Shown: one piece after another, positions 1-8,245 of the stretch
How the letters are laid out: the number at the start of each line of letters is the position of its first letter
Numbering within the stretch: position 1 is the stretch's first letter
Assembly (NCBI GenBank): GCA_036675345.1
Contig: JAKFFE010000024.1
Location: forward strand, 1 to 64,000
Reading direction: 5' to 3'
DNA from: JALYOC01 sp036675345
GTDB lineage: Bacteria; Myxococcota; Myxococcia; Myxococcales; Myxococcaceae
Length of the DNA stretch: 64,000 nt
Translations under genes and position numbers: made by a program
Notes under the pieces: model-generated
The model's input: only the letters and a program-made list of their open reading frames with translations
What the model was told of the DNA's origin: nothing
Database searches by the model: none

Positions 1-2
1 TG

Positions 3-632
3 GAGGACGGGAAGAGCGCCGCCTCCACCTCCCGCACCGCGATCGAGGCCATCTCCGGCGCGTTGGCCGCGGTCTCCGGGGCCTCCCGCGAGCTGTCGGA
101 CAAGGTTCAGCGGATCGACAAGATCATCGACACCGTGTCCTTCCTGGCGGACCAGTCGGCGGCGCTGGCGATCAACGCGTCGATTGAAGCCTCCCGGGCC
201 GGAGAGGCGGGGCAGGGGTTCGCGGCGGTGGCGCGGGAGGTGCGGTCCCTGGCCAGCGATTCCCGGCGGGCCACCTCCGAAATCCGTGAGGTGCTGGCGG
301 AGATCCGTCACCGGACGGTGCAGATGGAGTCCCAGGTGGACCAGGGAGGCCGGACCATCCAGAGCGGGGTGACCCAGGTCACCCGGCTGTCGGAGGTGGT
401 GGTCTCGCTGGGCGGGACCATCCACTCCGCGGTGGGGCTGATGCGGCAGGTGGAGTCCAGCGCCCGGCAGCACCAGGCCGGGGTGGAGCAGGTGCTGCAG
501 GCGGTGACCAACATCCAGCGCGCCTCGGAGTCGATCCGCGACGGGGCCGAGACCCTGACCTCGCTGTCCCGCAAGGCCAATGACCTCTCCTCGGGGCTGG
601 CAGTCTCCCCTGCGCCACGCACCGCGTCCTGA
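3..632 (+). CDS. Methyl-accepting chemotaxis protein, C-terminal part (5' truncated)
   Basis: The reading frame is open from the window edge, so the gene starts upstream and only the cytoplasmic signalling half is seen. It contains the conserved MCP hairpin tip: the segment around positions 120-280 reads as IDTVSFLADQSAALAINASIEAS followed by RAGEAGQGFAAVAREVR, the CheA/CheW-contact region. Long heptad-like helices continue on both sides, rich in Gln, Ser and Ala as expected for methylation helices. It ends 13 nt before the stop of the facing cheB-like gene, so it converges with the chemosensory operon and is probably its receptor. Whether it has a membrane or sensor domain cannot be told here. 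Family call is firm; ligand unknown. Confidence 0.93.
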   Translation, partial: EDGKSAASTSRTAIEAISGALAAVSGASRELSDKVQRIDKIIDTVSFLADQSAALAINASIEASRAGEAGQGFAAVAREVRSLASDSRRATSEIREVLAEIRHRTVQMESQVDQGGRTIQSGVTQVTRLSEVVVSLGGTIHSAVGLMRQVESSARQHQAGVEQVLQAVTNIQRASESIRDGAETLTSLSRKANDLSSGLAVSPAPRTAS

Positions 633-645
633 AAGGGACAGCGGC

Positions 646-1662
646 CTACGCCAGCTCGCGCAGCGCCCGGGCCAGCTCCGGAGGCGACAGCGCCTGGGCG
701 GAGGGGGTCTGCTGCAGCGCGCGCTGGGGCATCGAGGGCACCACCGCCGAGGCGGGCGCCTGGCACAGGGCCCGGCCTCCGCCGCCGGCCACCGCGGCCA
801 GCCCCAGGCTCCCGTCGCCTCCCATCCCGGAGAGGATCACCCCCACCCCGCGGGCGCCCTGGGCCTGGGCCAGCGACTCCAACAGCACATCTCCGCACGG
901 CACCCAGTGACTGGCCGCGGGCCGGACCCGCACCTGGTCTCCTCCCAGCAACAGGTCCCGTCCTCCCGCCGCCAGGTACACCCGGTCCGGCAGCAACGGT
1001 TCGGCCGACGCCACCACCCGCACCGGCCAGCCGCTGGCCTGGGCCAGCCACTCGGCGAAGAAGGGCACGAACTCCGCCTCCAGGTGCTGGGCCAACAACA
1101 CCGCCCGTCCGCTGGGCCGGCGCATCGCCCGCAGCAACTCCGCCACCACGAAGCTGCCTCCGGTGCTGCTGACCATCGCCACCGCCGCCGGGGTCTCCCC
1201 GGGGAGGGAACGCTCCCAGGTCTCGTCCACGGTGGGCCCCGGCCCGGGGGGGGCCAGGGCCAGGCGCAGCGCCGGGGCCGGGTCCCGGCGGGGATAGGTG
1301 TTGGAGACGATCGGCACCTCGGACATCAGCGCCACCCGCTGGGCCAGGATCTCCGCCGGCTGGGGCCGGACCACGTCCACCACCCCCGCACCGAAGTGGG
1401 CCCGCTCCTCCTCCGGAGAGAGCACGATCACCGGCCAGGTGAGGGTGGTGGTGGCCAGCTCCACCCGGGCGGTGCGCATCTCCCGGTCCGCGCCTCCCAG
1501 CACCACCACCTGGCGATACTGCTCCAGCCGGCGCGAGGCGGCCGGGCTGGGGGTGCGCTCGAAGCAACGCAGCACCAGCGCCCCGCGCATGGCCAGCGCC
1601 TGATCCAGCTGGGGGCAGGCCGCCTCCACCCACCGGTCCAGCCACACCGCCAGCGGCTTCAT
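646..1662 (-). CDS. cheB: CheB-type protein-glutamate methylesterase lacking a normal receiver (FrzG-like)
   Basis: Removes methyl groups from (or deamidates) receptor glutamates, opposing CheR. The 338-residue protein has the CheB catalytic domain from about residue 155: catalytic Ser166 in SSTGG, His193 in AQHLEAEF and Asp283 in SGMGGDGSLG. The N-terminal ~110 residues do not show the acidic pocket, the phospho-acceptor Asp motif or the Lys of a response-regulator receiver, so activation by CheA phosphorylation in the usual way looks unlikely. Myxococcus FrzG is likewise described as a receiver-less CheB. The start overlaps the cheA stop by 4 nt (ATGA), indicating translational coupling at the operon end. 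Confidence 0.92.
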   Translation of the reverse strand: MKPLAVWLDRWVEAACPQLDQALAMRGALVLRCFERTPSPAASRRLEQYRQVVVLGGADREMRTARVELATTTLTWPVIVLSPEEERAHFGAGVVDVVRPQPAEILAQRVALMSEVPIVSNTYPRRDPAPALRLALAPPGPGPTVDETWERSLPGETPAAVAMVSSTGGSFVVAELLRAMRRPSGRAVLLAQHLEAEFVPFFAEWLAQASGWPVRVVASAEPLLPDRVYLAAGGRDLLLGGDQVRVRPAASHWVPCGDVLLESLAQAQGARGVGVILSGMGGDGSLGLAAVAGGGGRALCQAPASAVVPSMPQRALQQTPSAQALSPPELARALRELA

Positions 1663-3665
1663 CCGGTAGGCCTCGGCTCCAGCCCCATCCGGGACAGCGC
1701 CTCCCGCAGGGTGCCGGGAGTGAAGGAGCCCTTCACCAGATAGGCGTCCGCTCCGCAGGCGGCGCCCTCGGCGCGGCTCTCCGGATCGTCCCGGGAGGTG
1801 AGCAGGATCACCGGGGTCCGGGCCAGCCGCGGATGGGAACGGATGGACCGGGTCAGCGAGAAGCCGTCCTGCACCGGCATGTCCACGTCGCTGAGGACCA
1901 GCTCCGGAGGCGACCCCACCGCGGAGGCGAACCCCGCCGCGCCGTCCACCGCGGTCCGCACCCGGTGCCCATCGGCCTCCAGCAGCAGCCGGTACACCTC
2001 CCGGGTGGCCGCCGAGTCCTCCACCAGCAGGATCTCCAGCCCGCGCCGCGGGCCCGCCGCCACCTCTCCCCGCGCCCGGGCCTGGGCGGGCGCGCGCGAC
2101 ACCGGAAGTTGCTGGCTGGCGGCCCGCTCAAACAATCGCTGGGCGTTGATCAGCTGCACCGCGCCCCACTCCGGCAGCACCAGCAGCCCGTTGACCAGCG
2201 CGCCGGGGGTCACCACCGGCGGCGCCGAGCGGGGGACGGTGCGGTGCACCGCGCCGATCTCATCCACCCCCAGGGCCAGGGTCTGCCCGCCCTGCTGCGC
2301 CATCAGCACGAACGGCCGGTGGCGCGCCTCCTCCAGCCCCAGCACCAGGCCCAGGTCCACCAGCCGGGCGGTGATCCCGGCGAAGGAGATCACCTCGCCC
2401 ACCGCGGTGTGCAGATCCGCCGCCTCCGACTTGCGGCGGGCGGCATAGATCACCGCCGAGGTGGGCAGGGCCAGGGCCACGTCCCCCACGAAGAAGGTCA
2501 GCACCTCGGCCACGTAGGCCCCCACCGGCAGCGAGAAGAGCACCTCGCTGCCCTGGCCCGGGACGCTGTGGATCCGGAAGGTCCCCCGCACATCGCGCGC
2601 CAGGTGGACCACCGCCGAGAGGCCCACCCCACGGCCGGAGAGCTCGGAGGCCACCTCCCGGGTGGACCCTCCCTGCAGCGCGAACCGGTACAGCAACGCC
2701 GCCTCGTCCATCGCCGCCAGCTCGGAGGCGGGCACCGACCCCGCCAGCCGGGCGCGGATCGCCGCCGAGTCGAACCCCCGCCCGTCATCGGAGACCCGCA
2801 CCTCCAGGTGACCGTCGTGGATCGCCAGCCGGATCTTCACCCGGCACTCCTCCGGCTTGCCCAGCGCCAGCCGCTCCGGCGGCGACTCCAGGCCGTGATC
2901 CAGCGCGTTGCGCAGCAGGTGCCGCAGCGCCCCGCGCGCCGCCTGCAGCGCCCGGCGCTCCAGCCGCAGCTCCCGGCCCTCCAGCTCCAGCCGGACCCGC
3001 TTGCCCAGCCGCGCCGCCAGCTGGGCGGTCTCCTCCTCCAGCCCCTCCAGGGCCTCGGCGCCCGGGCTCAGCCGCATCCGCTCCAGCAGCGCCTCCAGCT
3101 CCTCGCTGCCCACCACCGCGCGCTGCAAGGCGTCGGTCTGCTGGGGATCCTGCTGCAGCTCGGTCAAGGCGCGTTGCACCTGGGCCGCCAGCCGCACCGA
3201 CTCCGCCAGCGCCGCGGTGGGGACCGCGGTGTGCTCCACCACCTGGACCCGCTCACCCGCCTTGCGGTGCACCGGCAGGGAGGGGCCCGCCTCCTGGGGC
3301 GCGCGCAACAGGGCCTCCACCTCCGCCAGGCTGGTGTCGGGGATCCCCTCCGGGTTGCGGGCCTGGGCCACCAGGTTGCGCAGCCCCCGCAGCACCGGGG
3401 CGATCCGCGCCGGATCCGGCGTCGCGCCGTCCCGCAGCACCAGCTCCTCGCTGCGGTGGATCAGCGCCGCCAGCGCCTCCAGCTCCACCGCCGCGGACGA
3501 CCCCTTGAGCCCGTGCAGGACCGACTTGATCCGCTGCGGGACCGGCTGACCGCGCTCCCAGCGGACGCAATGCTCCTGCGCCTCCTTCAGCGCCTGATCC
3601 GCCTCTTCCACGAACAGCCCCCGCAGCTGCGAGAGCACCTCGGGGGGCAAGCCCAGCTGGCTCAT
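1659..3665 (-). CDS. cheA: Hybrid CheA histidine kinase with CheW-like and receiver domains (FrzE-like)
   Basis: Central kinase of the chemosensory operon, 668 residues. Domain order seen: Hpt domain with phospho-acceptor His51 in LHGLKGSS; a long linker (about 115-195) without an obvious CheY-binding P2 domain; dimerisation helices; an ATPase domain with N box around Asn253 (LRNALDHG), G1 SDDGRGFD (292-299) and G2 GRGVGLS (344-350); a CheW-like domain (about 385-515); and a C-terminal receiver (543-668) with acidic pair Glu549/Asp550, phospho-acceptor Asp593, Thr623 and Lys645. A receiver fused to CheA is typical of Frz-type and other alternative-function systems. It overlaps the genes on both sides by 4 nt. 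Confidence 0.95.
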   Translation of the reverse strand: MSQLGLPPEVLSQLRGLFVEEADQALKEAQEHCVRWERGQPVPQRIKSVLHGLKGSSAAVELEALAALIHRSEELVLRDGATPDPARIAPVLRGLRNLVAQARNPEGIPDTSLAEVEALLRAPQEAGPSLPVHRKAGERVQVVEHTAVPTAALAESVRLAAQVQRALTELQQDPQQTDALQRAVVGSEELEALLERMRLSPGAEALEGLEEETAQLAARLGKRVRLELEGRELRLERRALQAARGALRHLLRNALDHGLESPPERLALGKPEECRVKIRLAIHDGHLEVRVSDDGRGFDSAAIRARLAGSVPASELAAMDEAALLYRFALQGGSTREVASELSGRGVGLSAVVHLARDVRGTFRIHSVPGQGSEVLFSLPVGAYVAEVLTFFVGDVALALPTSAVIYAARRKSEAADLHTAVGEVISFAGITARLVDLGLVLGLEEARHRPFVLMAQQGGQTLALGVDEIGAVHRTVPRSAPPVVTPGALVNGLLVLPEWGAVQLINAQRLFERAASQQLPVSRAPAQARARGEVAAGPRRGLEILLVEDSAATREVYRLLLEADGHRVRTAVDGAAGFASAVGSPPELVLSDVDMPVQDGFSLTRSIRSHPRLARTPVILLTSRDDPESRAEGAACGADAYLVKGSFTPGTLREALSRMGLEPRPTG

Positions 3666-4159
3666 CCGTCCAGCCCCAGTCGGGTGGAGAGCCAGCGGGT
3701 GACGCTCTCCACGGTCAGCAGGGATGCGGTGGAGGCCACCTTCCCTTCCACGGTCAACGCTCCCAGGCGCTGGGGAGCGGTCGGCTGCAGCGAGGCCTCG
3801 ATCAGATCGGTGGGGCCAGACACCACCAGGGCAATCAGCCCCCCGGCAAAGGGCATCACCAGGGCGGGGCGCGACCCCAGGGGCTGCGCACTCTCCTCCA
3901 GCTCCGCCACCAGCAGCGGCTGCCCCCCCACCAGGGCGATCCCGGACAGCCGGGGGTCACCGGCCAGCGGGATCACCCGTCCCAGCCGGGGCACCACCCG
4001 CAAGATCGCCTCCAGCGGCAGACAGACCTCCTGGCCGGCCAGGCTGAACTGGACATAGCGGTGCAGCACCGCCGGCGCGGACGCGGCGACGGGCGGCGGA
4101 ACAGAGTCCCACCGTTCGGAGAGTTCCCAGACGGGGAGGGGAAGGGGCGCAGGGGTCAT
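3662..4159 (-). CDS. cheW: CheW-family coupling protein
   Basis: A 165-residue adaptor expected to link receptors to the CheA kinase at the array. After a ~35-residue Pro-rich N-terminus, residues 36-150 fit the CheW SH3-like double-barrel fold: RYVQFSLAGQEVCLPLEAIL, followed by an LPLEAI/VVPRLGRVIPL-type segment and a second barrel ending near TRWLSTRLG. It overlaps cheR upstream and cheA downstream by 4 nt each, so it is co-translated with its partners. This is the first of two CheW-like proteins in the operon, as in frz (FrzA/FrzB). The longer N-terminal tail is not typical of E. coli CheW. Confidence 0.88.
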   Translation of the reverse strand: MTPAPLPLPVWELSERWDSVPPPVAASAPAVLHRYVQFSLAGQEVCLPLEAILRVVPRLGRVIPLAGDPRLSGIALVGGQPLLVAELEESAQPLGSRPALVMPFAGGLIALVVSGPTDLIEASLQPTAPQRLGALTVEGKVASTASLLTVESVTRWLSTRLGLDG

Positions 4160-5298
4160 CGAAGGGGGGTGAGCAGCGCGGAGGCAGCCAGCGCCAGCTG
4201 GTGGTTGGACAGCTCAGGGTCGGAGTCGGTGGAGCGGCGCGCCTCTTCCAGCACCGAGAGCAGCATCCGGCGTCCCAGTTCCGGCTCCAGCCGCAGCTGC
4301 AGCCGGGCCAGCAGGAACCGGCCCCCCAGGTGCTCCGGCTCCAGAAAGGTGGCGGCGCGCGCCAGGCTCAGCGCCTCGTGCAGCTGGCCCCGCTCCAGGG
4401 CCTGCAGCGCGCGGGCGCGGTGGGACTCGGCGTTCGCGTGGGGGGCGGGAGGGTCCCGCGGGGCGGCGCAGCCCAGGCCGGCCATCGGGATCGGAGCGAG
4501 GGCGGGCCGGTCCAGGTCCAGGTCCGCCCCGGCTGCCCGCACCGCCCCCACCGGTCCGACCGGGGTCAGCCCCTGATCGGAGGGAAGCAGGTGGGCCTCC
4601 ACCGGAGCGAGGACCAGCAACGCCCCGGGGCGCAGGGCGGAGACCAGCTGCCCCACCAGGTCGCGGGCCCGATCAGGGTCGAAGTAGATCAGCACGTGCC
4701 GGCACAGCACCAGGTCGTAGTCCGCCAGGGTGTTCCGGGGGAGGGTGAGCAGGTTGCCGGTGGCGAACCGGCAGGCGGCCAGCACCTCCGGACGCACCTG
4801 CCAGCCCCCCTCCACCTTCTCCAGCGATGCGGCCACCTGCGGCGAAGGCTTGCCCCGCACGCTCCACTCCACCATCCGGCCGGAGCGGGCCCGCTCCACC
4901 CGCGCCGGGGAGATGTCCAGCCCATCGATCCGCAGGAAGTCCCGCGCCCGCTCCCGGGCCACCCCCATCCGGGACAGCACCTCCAGGGCGGTGATCGCCA
5001 GGCTGTAGACCTCCTGGCCCTCCGAACAGCCCAGCGACAGCGCACGCAGCGGACGCTGCTGGGCCATCGCCACGCGCAGCGCGTCTTCCAGCGGCTGTTC
5101 GTCCAGCCACCGCCAGACCTCTGGATCCCGCATCAACGAGCTCTCGGAGATCGGCAGGTGGTCCGCCAGCCGGGTGAGGTCCGGGCCGGCCTCCTGCAAC
5201 GCCCGCAGCAGCTGGTCGTCGCCCACCGAGGCCAGGGCCAGCCCATAGGCCGACTCCAGCCGCGCCCGCAGCGCCAGCACCTGGGGAGATCCTGCCAC
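4156..5298 (-). CDS. cheR: CheR-type receptor methyltransferase with C-terminal TPR region (FrzF-like)
   Basis: SAM-dependent methylation of receptor glutamates. The N-terminal helical domain ends with a variant of the receptor-binding motif (ISESSLMRDPEVWRWL, about 50-65). The SAM site is LSLGCSEGQEVYSLA (88-101), and the CheR signature LVLCRHVLIYFD lies near residue 200. The last ~90 residues form TPR-like helices (ARALQALERGQLHEALSLAR), an extension found in CheR proteins of myxobacterial alternative systems. Length 380 residues. It lies 3 nt from the receiver gene upstream and overlaps cheW downstream by 4 nt. Confidence 0.93.
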   Translation of the reverse strand: MAGSPQVLALRARLESAYGLALASVGDDQLLRALQEAGPDLTRLADHLPISESSLMRDPEVWRWLDEQPLEDALRVAMAQQRPLRALSLGCSEGQEVYSLAITALEVLSRMGVARERARDFLRIDGLDISPARVERARSGRMVEWSVRGKPSPQVAASLEKVEGGWQVRPEVLAACRFATGNLLTLPRNTLADYDLVLCRHVLIYFDPDRARDLVGQLVSALRPGALLVLAPVEAHLLPSDQGLTPVGPVGAVRAAGADLDLDRPALAPIPMAGLGCAAPRDPPAPHANAESHRARALQALERGQLHEALSLARAATFLEPEHLGGRFLLARLQLRLEPELGRRMLLSVLEEARRSTDSDPELSNHQLALAASALLTPLR

Positions 5299-5301
5299 CG
5301 G

Positions 5302-5679
5302 TCAGGCCGCGGCCGGCACGACGCGGTTGATGGCGGCCATCAGCACCGCGGGGGAGATTGGCTTTTGCAGCACCTCCCGGGCCCCCGCCGCCTTGCACGC
5401 GTCCACTGCCTTGGGGTCGTTGTTGCCGGTGAGGATCACCACCGGGATCTGCGAGAGCGCAGGATCTCCCTGCATCAGCCTGCACAGCTCCAGCCCGCTC
5501 AGCTTCGGCATCTGCATGTCGGCGATCACCAGATCCGGTGCCGAGCTGCGGATCAGGGCCAGCGCCTGCTCACCGTCGCTGGCCTCCATCACCGAGGCAT
5601 TGGACGACGACAGGTAGATCTTCAGCAGCTCCCGGATCACCCGGTAGTCGTCGACGAGGAGGATTTTACGACCCTGCAT
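5302..5679 (-). CDS. Single-domain response regulator (CheY-like)
   Basis: A 125-residue stand-alone receiver. All phosphorylation residues are visible: acidic pair in LLVDDYRVIR (residues 8-9 of the protein region), phospho-acceptor Asp in LVIADMQMP, Thr in VILTGNNDP and Lys in LQKPISP. It has no output domain, so it must act by protein contact, either as the operon's CheY or as a phosphate sink. It overlaps the upstream CheW-like gene by 14 nt and sits 3 nt before cheR, so it belongs to the same transcript. CheA carries its own receiver, so the division of labour between the two receivers is open. Confidence 0.93.
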   Translation of the reverse strand: MQGRKILLVDDYRVIRELLKIYLSSSNASVMEASDGEQALALIRSSAPDLVIADMQMPKLSGLELCRLMQGDPALSQIPVVILTGNNDPKAVDACKAAGAREVLQKPISPAVLMAAINRVVPAAA

Positions 5680-6094
5680 GGGGGGCTACTTCCTGTGGGG
5701 CTTGCGGGTGAAAGAGTGACTCTGGGTCCAGGACCGGAATCGAGCGACGTTCGACCTGGACGACGCCGCGGAGGAACGACGAACCTCCCTCCGGGAGGGG
5801 CTGGATCTGGGCCTGCAGCAGCTCCTCCACCGCGCTGACCCACAGCACCAGCGGGGAGGGACCGCGCAGCACCAGCATCTGGTCGGAGGGCTCGACCACC
5901 ACCCGCTCCGCTCCCAGCAGGCCGGCGCCGAAGCACACCGTGAACTCGCGCGCGTCCACGCTGACCCTCGGCCCGCGTCCCGGCCCGCCAGCCTCGGGGC
6001 GGACCGCCGGCAGCACCCGGTCCACCGCGGAGAGCGGCGTCAGCAGGTAGTCGCCACCGATGCGGGCAAGGATTAATTCAGTGAAGGTGGACAT
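5666..6094 (-). CDS. CheW-like protein, first gene of chemosensory operon
   Basis: Small (142-residue) protein with weak CheW-like character: an opening strand STFTELILARIGGDYLLTPLSAVDRVLP, a middle section ending VLWVSAVEELLQAQIQPLP and a closing FLRGVVQVERRSIPVLDPESLF resemble the two CheW subdomains. The ATG at 6094 is preferred over a TTG at 6109 because a sigma70-like promoter at 6112-6140 would place the transcription start between them. No Shine-Dalgarno is obvious. As the second CheW-like gene and operon leader it corresponds in position to FrzB-type proteins. The CheW assignment is an inference from pattern, not a clear motif. Confidence 0.75.
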   Translation of the reverse strand: MSTFTELILARIGGDYLLTPLSAVDRVLPAVRPEAGGPGRGPRVSVDAREFTVCFGAGLLGAERVVVEPSDQMLVLRGPSPLVLWVSAVEELLQAQIQPLPEGGSSFLRGVVQVERRSIPVLDPESLFHPQAPQEVAPHAGS

Positions 6095-6111
6095 GACCGG
6101 AGTGTTCAAAG

Positions 6112-6140
6112 TCTATCGGGCGGAACGACTGAAATGCCAA
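6112..6140 (-). promoter_or_regulatory. Sigma70-like promoter of the chemosensory operon
   Basis: On the minus strand, TTGGCA (6140-6135; 5 of 6 matches to the -35 consensus) is followed after 17 nt by GATAGA (6117-6112; 3 of 6 matches to the -10 consensus). The expected start of transcription, about 6105, lies roughly 11 nt before the ATG of the first operon gene. The weak -10 keeps confidence moderate. Confidence 0.45.
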
Positions 6141-6201
6141 ATCCACTTTGCGTCCTACCTGTAGGGGAGGCGACCACGCCCGGATGCGTACGGCCTGGGT
6201 C

Positions 6202-7680
6202 CTAACGGACTTCAAGCACCTTGAGCTGGCCGATCAGGGGGACGATCTCCGCGTTCCCCTCCTCGCCTGCCGCGAACCGCCCGGCGGTGGCCACCTCCTG
6301 GCCAAACGTGGGGTCCATCTGCAGCCACTCCCCCACGTACGCCTCGACCCACTCGTGCCAGTACAGCGCCGGCACGCCGTCCGCGTTCACCATGTAGATC
6401 AGCCCGTCCACCCGCTTGGCCGGGATCCCGGCGGCGCGCAGCAAGGACACGGTCAGCAGCGAGTGCTCGGTGCAGTCGCCCTTCTTGGCCCGCAGCACAT
6501 CGGTGGCGCGATCCAGCGAGGCGCCATAGGCGGCGGTCAGGTTGCCGGACACCCAGCGGACGATCTTGCGGGACGCCTGGTAGGCGTCCTTCTCTCCGGC
6601 CACCAGTTGGCGGGCCAGCGCCTGGATGTCCGCGTCGTCCGACTCCACCACGATGCTGCTCTTCAGATAGATCCCGCCATGCGGGTCGCGCAGCGTGGCC
6701 AGCGGGCGGTGCTTCTTGGGGTCCGGCAGGTTGGCCGCCACGGTCACCTCCACCTTGTCCTTGCCCAGCGCCTTGAAGGTCTGGCGGGTGCCATCGACCT
6801 GGAACTTCCGCGGCAGCCCGGCCATCACGAAGGTGACCTTCCCCGGGATGGAGGTGGCCGCCGGAGGCAGCGAGCGCGGCAGCACCACCCGGGTCAGCGC
6901 GAACACCTCGCCCACCATGTCCAACCGCTTGGCGGTCAGCTCCGGCTCGGCGCGCGCCACCATGGTGGAGCCCAGGCTCATCTCGATCACCTCTCCCGAG
7001 TCGGCCAGGAACACGTCCACCGGGGTCTTCTCCTTGTCGGAGAGGGTCACCACCTTGCGCAAGTTCACCTTCACCCCGCCCAGCAGCCGTTCCTCGCGGG
7101 CGCCGGGGGTGCTGGTGACCTGGTACGCCTGCAGATCCTGGGCGTCGGTGATCACCCCCTCCACCCGCTTGTTGCGCCAGGCGGCCAGCCGGACCTGATC
7201 CGCGTCCTCCACCCGCTCCTTGCTGGGGGGCAGCTGCAGCACCTGGTTGGGAAGCCCCGGGCGGCGGCGCAGCACGGTCAGCCCCTGCGGGGTGGCGGTG
7301 GCCTCCAGCGTCTGCTCGCCACCGTCGCCGCGCTGCTCCACCACGAAGGAGAGCAGCCGGCCGTTGGGGCGGGCCTCATAGATCCGGGTCTCCTTCTGGA
7401 TCCGCTCGGCCTGGTTGCCGCCCACGTTGGCCTTGAAGACGAACTCGGTGCGGGCCCGGACCTTGTCCTTGCCTCCGGGGAGGTAGCCCACGTCCTGGAA
7501 GATGTACCCGACCTTCTGGCCCATCAGGTACAGCCCGAAGTACTCGCCGCCCAGCGGGCGCTTGACCTTCAGCACCTCGGAGATCGCCGCCGCAGCGGCC
7601 TTCCGGGGGGCCTCCGGACCCTGGGCCAGGCCCACCGAGGGGGCCAGGGCCAGACCCGCCAACACCATCCACACAGTCAC
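6202..7680 (-). CDS. Secreted transglutaminase-like cysteine protease-fold protein
   Basis: A 492-residue protein. The GTG at 7680 is chosen because GGAGG lies 9 nt upstream and the product then starts with a clean signal peptide (VTVWMVLAGLALAPSVGLA), so it is likely periplasmic or exported. The N-terminal ~300 residues are beta-rich with no recognised domain. The C-terminal ~150 residues carry the transglutaminase-like triad: Cys403 in KKGDCTEHS, His442 in YWHEWVEAY and Asp456 in QMDPTFG. Members of this superfamily act as proteases, amidases or peptide-modifying enzymes; the substrate is not evident. It sits alone between two operons. Confidence 0.88.
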   Translation of the reverse strand: MTVWMVLAGLALAPSVGLAQGPEAPRKAAAAAISEVLKVKRPLGGEYFGLYLMGQKVGYIFQDVGYLPGGKDKVRARTEFVFKANVGGNQAERIQKETRIYEARPNGRLLSFVVEQRGDGGEQTLEATATPQGLTVLRRRPGLPNQVLQLPPSKERVEDADQVRLAAWRNKRVEGVITDAQDLQAYQVTSTPGAREERLLGGVKVNLRKVVTLSDKEKTPVDVFLADSGEVIEMSLGSTMVARAEPELTAKRLDMVGEVFALTRVVLPRSLPPAATSIPGKVTFVMAGLPRKFQVDGTRQTFKALGKDKVEVTVAANLPDPKKHRPLATLRDPHGGIYLKSSIVVESDDADIQALARQLVAGEKDAYQASRKIVRWVSGNLTAAYGASLDRATDVLRAKKGDCTEHSLLTVSLLRAAGIPAKRVDGLIYMVNADGVPALYWHEWVEAYVGEWLQMDPTFGQEVATAGRFAAGEEGNAEIVPLIGQLKVLEVR

Positions 7681-7774
7681 TCGCAAAAGGCCTCCGAGCC
7701 AGAACCCAAATCCCAGAGCCCAACCCCCCAAGCCGGGTCGGGCCGCCTGCTGCGAACAACGAAGCCACCCAGCG

Positions 7775-8245
7775 TCAAATTCGCTTGGAGAGGATGATCA
7801 GATCCTCGCCCTGGCGGTAGAAGTCCTTGAACCGGCACTCCTCCACGTACTTCATCCCGGAATAGAAGCCGCGGGTGGGGCCGTAGGCCTCCATCGCCGA
7901 GGTCTCCACCCGGATCACCCGGCCCTGGTGGCGGCGGATGTCGCCCTCCATCGCCGCCACCAGCGCCGCGCCCACGCCCTGGCCGCGCACCTGGGGATCG
8001 GAGGCGATCCAGTACAGGTCGAAGGTCCCCTCGGTCATCGGGGTGGGGCCGTAGCAGATGTAGCCCACCACCTGCCCGTCCTTGGTGGCCACCACCACCT
8101 GGTAGTCGGTGCTGCCGGCGATGCCGGCGTCAATCAGCTCCAGCGCGCACAGCACCTCCTCCGGAGAGAAGGTCTCAATGCGGCCGAGCAGCTCGGCCAG
8201 GGGCTGACGGTGCGGTGCTTTGACGGAGAGGATGTCCAGTGCCAT
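7775..8245 (-). CDS. GNAT-family N-acetyltransferase
   Basis: A 156-residue protein starting MALDILSVKAP, with GGAG-type spacing just upstream. The acetyl-CoA pyrophosphate-binding signature is ASDPQVRGQGVGAALVAAM near the middle, preceded by the strand DLYWIAS and followed by the substrate-side motif RGFYSGMKYVEECRFKDFYR. The start lies 71 nt inside the 3' end of the upstream ATP-grasp gene in another frame, an unusually long overlap that suggests tight coupling. The pairing suggests modification of the same metabolite or peptide, but the acetyl acceptor cannot be named. Confidence 0.9.
   Translation of the reverse strand: MALDILSVKAPHRQPLAELLGRIETFSPEEVLCALELIDAGIAGSTDYQVVVATKDGQVVGYICYGPTPMTEGTFDLYWIASDPQVRGQGVGAALVAAMEGDIRRHQGRVIRVETSAMEAYGPTRGFYSGMKYVEECRFKDFYRQGEDLIILSKRI

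Noticed and set aside
1833..4058. Long open frame on the opposite strand of cheA and cheW
   Set aside because: Typical antisense shadow of high-GC codon use; product is His/Gln/Arg-rich without domains, while the other strand encodes clear CheA and CheW.
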